A stretch of 64,000 bases of DNA from Streptomyces halstedii (GTDB taxonomy: Bacteria; Actinomycetota; Actinomycetes; Streptomycetales; Streptomycetaceae), in NCBI GenBank assembly GCA_000720535.1, contig JOAZ01000016.1, positions 1-64,000 of the forward strand. The letters are read 5' to 3'. Made by a program: the position numbers and the translations under genes. This document shows positions 61,142-64,000 of this stretch, piece by piece; positions within the stretch are counted from its first letter, which is position 1; each line of letters begins with the position of its first letter. The notes under the pieces are model-generated. The model worked only from the letters and a program-made list of their open reading frames with translations. It was not told where the DNA came from and made no database searches.

Positions 61142-62188
61142 TCAGGCGCCGCGCACCGCCGCCGTGGAGCCCCGTACCACCAGTTCCGGCTGGAACACGT
61201 ACTCCGTGCGCTGTACGGGGCTTCCGCCGATCTCCTCCAGCAGGGCGCCGACCGCCGCCGAGGCCATCGCCTGGACGGGCTGGCGCACCGTGGTCAGCGG
61301 CGGGTCGGTGAACGCGATCAGCTGGGAGTCGTCGAAGCCGACCACCGACACGTCACGCGGGACGTCCAGGCCCCGGCCCCGGGCCGCCCGGACGACGCCG
61401 AGCGCCATCAGGTCGCTGCCGCAGACGATGCCCGTGCAGCCCGCGTCGAGCAGGGCGCCGGCCGCGACCTGGCCGCCTTCGACGCTGAACAGCGTGGAGC
61501 AGACCAGGAGTTCGGCCTCGCTCCGGTCCATGCCCAGGACCGAGACGGCGGCGTCGATGAAGCCCTCGCGCTTGCGCCGGGAGGGTACGTAGCGCTGCGG
61601 TCCGATCGCCAGGCCGACGCGGCGGTGGCCCAGTTCGGCGAGGTGACCCACCGCCATCCGTACGGCGGCCGGGTCGTCCGGGGAGACGAACGGGGCGCTG
61701 ATGCGCTCGTTGTAGCCGTTGATCAGGACGAACGGCACCCCTCGTTCGCTGAGCGCCGCGTACCGCGCCGGGTCCGCCGAGGTGTCCGCATGCAGGCCCG
61801 AGAGGAAGACGATCCCGCCGACGCCGCGTTCCACGAGCTGTTCGACCAGCTCGTCCTCCGTGGCGCCGCCCGGCAGTTGGGTGCACAGCACGGGTGTGTA
61901 GCCGTGCCCGGCGAGCACCTGTTCCACGGACTGGGCGAACGCCGGGAAGATCGGGTTGGTGAGCTCGGGCGTCACCAGGCCGATCAGCCCGGCACTGCGC
62001 TTGCGCAGCGGTACGGGGCGTTCGTAGCCGAGGATGTCGAGCGCCGCGAGCACCCGCTGACGCGTGGTGCCCGCGACGCCCGGCTTCCCGTTGAGGACCC
62101 GGCTGACCGTGGCCTCGCTGACAGCCGCCTGGCCGGCGATGTCGGAGAGCCTGGGGGCCGGCCCGGTCCTCGCCGCGGGGACGGTCAC
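61142..62188 (-). CDS. malR: LacI-family repressor, MalR type
   Basis: A 348-aa LacI/GalR protein. The N-terminal HTH is RLSDIAGQAAVSEATVSRVLNGKPGVAGTTRQRVLAALDILGYERP (key SEATVSRVLNGKPGV). The ligand domain has GLIGLVTPELTNPIFPAFAQ, GGIVFLSGLHAD and VGFDDSQLIAFTDPPLTTVRQP. The gene follows aglA with a GTGA overlap, and closely resembles Streptomyces MalR/Reg1, which represses maltose and amylase genes. The repeated CTTGC motifs before the amylase gene are likely targets. Its place after aglA makes autoregulation of the operon plausible. Confidence 0.9.
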   Translation of the reverse strand: MTVPAARTGPAPRLSDIAGQAAVSEATVSRVLNGKPGVAGTTRQRVLAALDILGYERPVPLRKRSAGLIGLVTPELTNPIFPAFAQSVEQVLAGHGYTPVLCTQLPGGATEDELVEQLVERGVGGIVFLSGLHADTSADPARYAALSERGVPFVLINGYNERISAPFVSPDDPAAVRMAVGHLAELGHRRVGLAIGPQRYVPSRRKREGFIDAAVSVLGMDRSEAELLVCSTLFSVEGGQVAAGALLDAGCTGIVCGSDLMALGVVRAARGRGLDVPRDVSVVGFDDSQLIAFTDPPLTTVRQPVQAMASAAVGALLEEIGGSPVQRTEYVFQPELVVRGSTAAVRGA

Positions 62189-63879
62189 ACCGTCCACCAC
62201 ACCGTGGTGTCGGCGGGCAGCTCGACGGTGCCGCCCTCGACGGCGACCGGGGCGCTGGCGAGCAGCAGGGTACCGGGGACGGCCAACTCTACCGGCGCGC
62301 CCGTGGTGTTGACGGTGCAGACGAAGCCGGGGCGGCGCAGGACGAGCACGCCCTCCGGGGCGCTCTCCCACTCCACGTCGCTGCCCGCGCCGAGCCCGGG
62401 ATGTGCCCGGCGGGCGGCGATGGCGGCCCGGTACAGCTCCAGGGTGGAGCCCTCCACACCGGTCTGCGCCTCGACGGAGAGGTCGCCCCAGCCGGCGGGC
62501 TGCGGCAGCCAGCTTCCGCCGTCGCCGAAGCCGTACGAGCTGCCCTCGCGGGTCCACGGGATCGGCACCCGGCAGCCGTCGCGGAAGCCGTCCTGGCCCT
62601 CGGCGCGGAAGAACGACGGGTCCTGGCGGGCCTCGTCGGGCAGGTCGGTGACGTCGGGCAGGCCGAGCTCCTCGCCCTGGTACACGTAGGCGGAGCCCGG
62701 CAGTGCCAGCATCAGCAGGGTCGCGGCGCGGGCCCGGCGCAGGCCCTTGTCCCGGTCGCCGGGGGTGCGGATCTGGGTGCCCAGGCCCGGCGGGTTGGCG
62801 AAGCGGGTGGCGTGCCGGGTGACGTCGTGGTTGGAGAGCACCCAGGTGGTGGGCGCGCCGACCGGGCGCATCGCGGCGAGTGAGGAGTCGATGACCTTGC
62901 GGAGCTCGGCGGCGTCCCAGGCGGTCGAGAGGTACTGGAAGTTGAACGCCTGGTGCATCTCGTCGGGCCGCACGTAGTTGGCGGTGCGCTCGACGGTGGG
63001 CGTCCACGCCTCGGCGACGAGGATCCGCCCGCCGTCCGAGGAGGGCCCCGCGGGGTACTCGTCGAGGATGGTGCGCCAGCTGCGGTAGACCTCGTGGACC
63101 CCGTCCTGGTCGAAGAACGGCATGACATCGTTGCCCAGCAGCTTCAGCTGGTCGTGGGAGCCGAGGTCGGGCAGGCCGTCCGCCTTGACGAGGCCGTGGG
63201 CGACGTCGACGCGGAAGCCGTCGACGCCCATGTCCAGCCAGAAGCGCAGGATGGAGCGGAACTCGTCGGCGACGGCGGGGTGTTCCCAGTTGAAGTCGGG
63301 CTGCTCGGGCGCGAAGAGGTGCAGGTACCAGTCGCCGGGGGTGCCGTCCGGGTCGGTGGTCCGGGTCCAGGCGGGTCCGCCGAAGATGGACTCCCAGTCG
63401 TTGGGCGGGAGTTCGCCGTCGGTGCCCTTGCCGGGCCGGAAGTGGTAGCGGTCGCGCAGGGCGGAGCCCGGACCCTCGGCGAGGGCGCGCTTGAACCACT
63501 CGTGCCGGTCCGAGGAGTGGTTGGGCACCAGGTCGACGATGACGCGCAGGCCGAGTGCGTGGGCCTCGCGGAGCAGGGCGTCGGCGTCCGGCAGGCTGCC
63601 GAACATCGGGTCGATGGTCCGGTAGTCGGCGACGTCGTAGCCGGCGTCGGCCTGCGGGGAGGCGTAGAAGGGGCTGAGCCAGACGGCGTCGACACCGAGG
63701 TCACGGAGGTACGGGAGCCGCGCGGTGACGCCCGCGAGATCCCCCATGCCGTCGCCGTTGCCGTCGGCGAAGCTGCGTGGGTACACCTGGTAGATCACCG
63801 CGTCCTGCCACCAGCCGGTGCGGTGGCCCGGGGCGTCGGTGGACGTGCCGGTGGAGGGGGCAGCGAGGTGCTGGGTCAT
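62185..63879 (-). CDS. aglA: GH13 alpha-glucosidase
   Basis: A 564-aa intracellular GH13 enzyme without signal peptide. Motifs are WWQDAVIYQVYPRSFADGNGDG, DLVPNHSSDRHEWF, GFRVDVAHGL (nucleophile near 224), LVAEAWTPT (acid near 289) and VLSNHDVTRH (near 351), then YQGEELGLPD. It should hydrolyse imported maltose and maltodextrin to glucose. It is downstream of malG on the same strand and upstream of malR, with 4-bp overlap at its end. Confidence 0.95.
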   Translation of the reverse strand: MTQHLAAPSTGTSTDAPGHRTGWWQDAVIYQVYPRSFADGNGDGMGDLAGVTARLPYLRDLGVDAVWLSPFYASPQADAGYDVADYRTIDPMFGSLPDADALLREAHALGLRVIVDLVPNHSSDRHEWFKRALAEGPGSALRDRYHFRPGKGTDGELPPNDWESIFGGPAWTRTTDPDGTPGDWYLHLFAPEQPDFNWEHPAVADEFRSILRFWLDMGVDGFRVDVAHGLVKADGLPDLGSHDQLKLLGNDVMPFFDQDGVHEVYRSWRTILDEYPAGPSSDGGRILVAEAWTPTVERTANYVRPDEMHQAFNFQYLSTAWDAAELRKVIDSSLAAMRPVGAPTTWVLSNHDVTRHATRFANPPGLGTQIRTPGDRDKGLRRARAATLLMLALPGSAYVYQGEELGLPDVTDLPDEARQDPSFFRAEGQDGFRDGCRVPIPWTREGSSYGFGDGGSWLPQPAGWGDLSVEAQTGVEGSTLELYRAAIAARRAHPGLGAGSDVEWESAPEGVLVLRRPGFVCTVNTTGAPVELAVPGTLLLASAPVAVEGGTVELPADTTVWWTV

Positions 63880-63978
63880 GTCGTCCCTGGGGTGTCTGGG
63901 TGGGGAGCGGCGCCGGGACCGGGTCGGGGATCCGGCGCCGCCGTGACGGGTGCGTACGGTCGTGCGGCCTGGTGGGGG

Positions 63979-64000
63979 TCAGCCCTTGACGGCTCCGGCG
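63979..64000 (-). CDS. malG: malG, last codons (maltose ABC transporter permease, runs off the window)
   Basis: The last 22 bases read on the minus strand as AGAVKG-stop, the usual C-terminus of MalG-type permeases (GLTAGAVKG). Position directly upstream of aglA supports the call. Only the end is in the window. Confidence 0.6.

Noticed and set aside
61142-63499. A 785-codon frame joining malR with antisense-like Arg-rich sequence
   Set aside because: The real start is the GTG at 62188 that overlaps the aglA stop. The upstream part is another frame of aglA.
1-64000. tRNA or rRNA genes, prophage or insertion sequences
   Set aside because: No cloverleaf-like arms with conserved GTTCRA loops, rRNA segments, integrases or transposases with terminal repeats were seen by reading. 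Short tRNAs could be missed without a program.

Overview
The window looks like core chromosome of a Streptomyces or close relative. It is very GC-rich with third-position G/C bias, uses GTG and TTG starts freely, and carries actinobacterial hallmarks: a homodimeric E1 aceE, both a type I (glnA) and a eukaryotic-type (glnII) glutamine synthetase, a DUF397 protein and an NsdA-like regulator. From memory, the gene order resembles the S. coelicolor region running from the cobalamin genes through pepA, lpd, sucB, aceE, lipB/lipA, glnA and glnII to the maltose locus. That comparison is recollection, not a search.

Layout. About 0-5 kb holds late cobalamin assembly (cobU, cobT, cobS) with a membrane protein and a secreted GH114-type glycosidase. 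About 5.8-15 kb is central carbon metabolism: leucyl aminopeptidase, dihydrolipoyl dehydrogenase, a two-lipoyl-domain E2, a GntR regulator and pyruvate dehydrogenase E1. About 15-21.5 kb holds accessory regulators and enzymes. About 21.8-25 kb is lipoate synthesis (lipB, lipA) followed by small conserved actinobacterial proteins. About 25.7-35 kb holds the two glutamine synthetase genes, each preceded by a clear four-part GlnR-box array, with unrelated genes between. About 35-41.8 kb is regulatory: a possible cysteine-rich leader peptide, a winged-helix protein without a receiver domain, a NarL-type two-component pair, a large membrane protein with a sigma-like head, and a TetR regulator.

About 42-49.1 kb holds a giant secreted amylase-pullulanase and a secreted alpha-amylase. 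At 61.1-64 kb are the malR-type repressor, aglA and the last codons of malG. Together these make a starch and maltodextrin utilisation region. It is interrupted at 49.6-57.5 kb by an eight-gene operon-like cluster that matches the poorly understood enterobacterial yhf genes (yhfZ, Y, U, T, php, yhfS, X, W). The cluster has its own matched pair of dyad-bearing promoters. Downstream, 57.6-61.1 kb is an eroded patch of fragments: two tandem 3' ends of a nuclease-like family, and the fused 3' halves of an anti-sigma-type ATPase gene and an XRE regulator gene.

Two themes recur. First, many gene ends, mainly in convergent spacers, carry tandem or near-tandem copies of the sequence that spans a stop codon (cobS, GNAT, RDD, glnII, Gfo/Idh and others). 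Second, several genes are damaged by clean deletions: a membrane protein near 30 kb, a methyltransferase near 38 kb, and the XRE/ATPase pair near 60.5 kb. I see no tRNA, rRNA, CRISPR array or insertion sequence.
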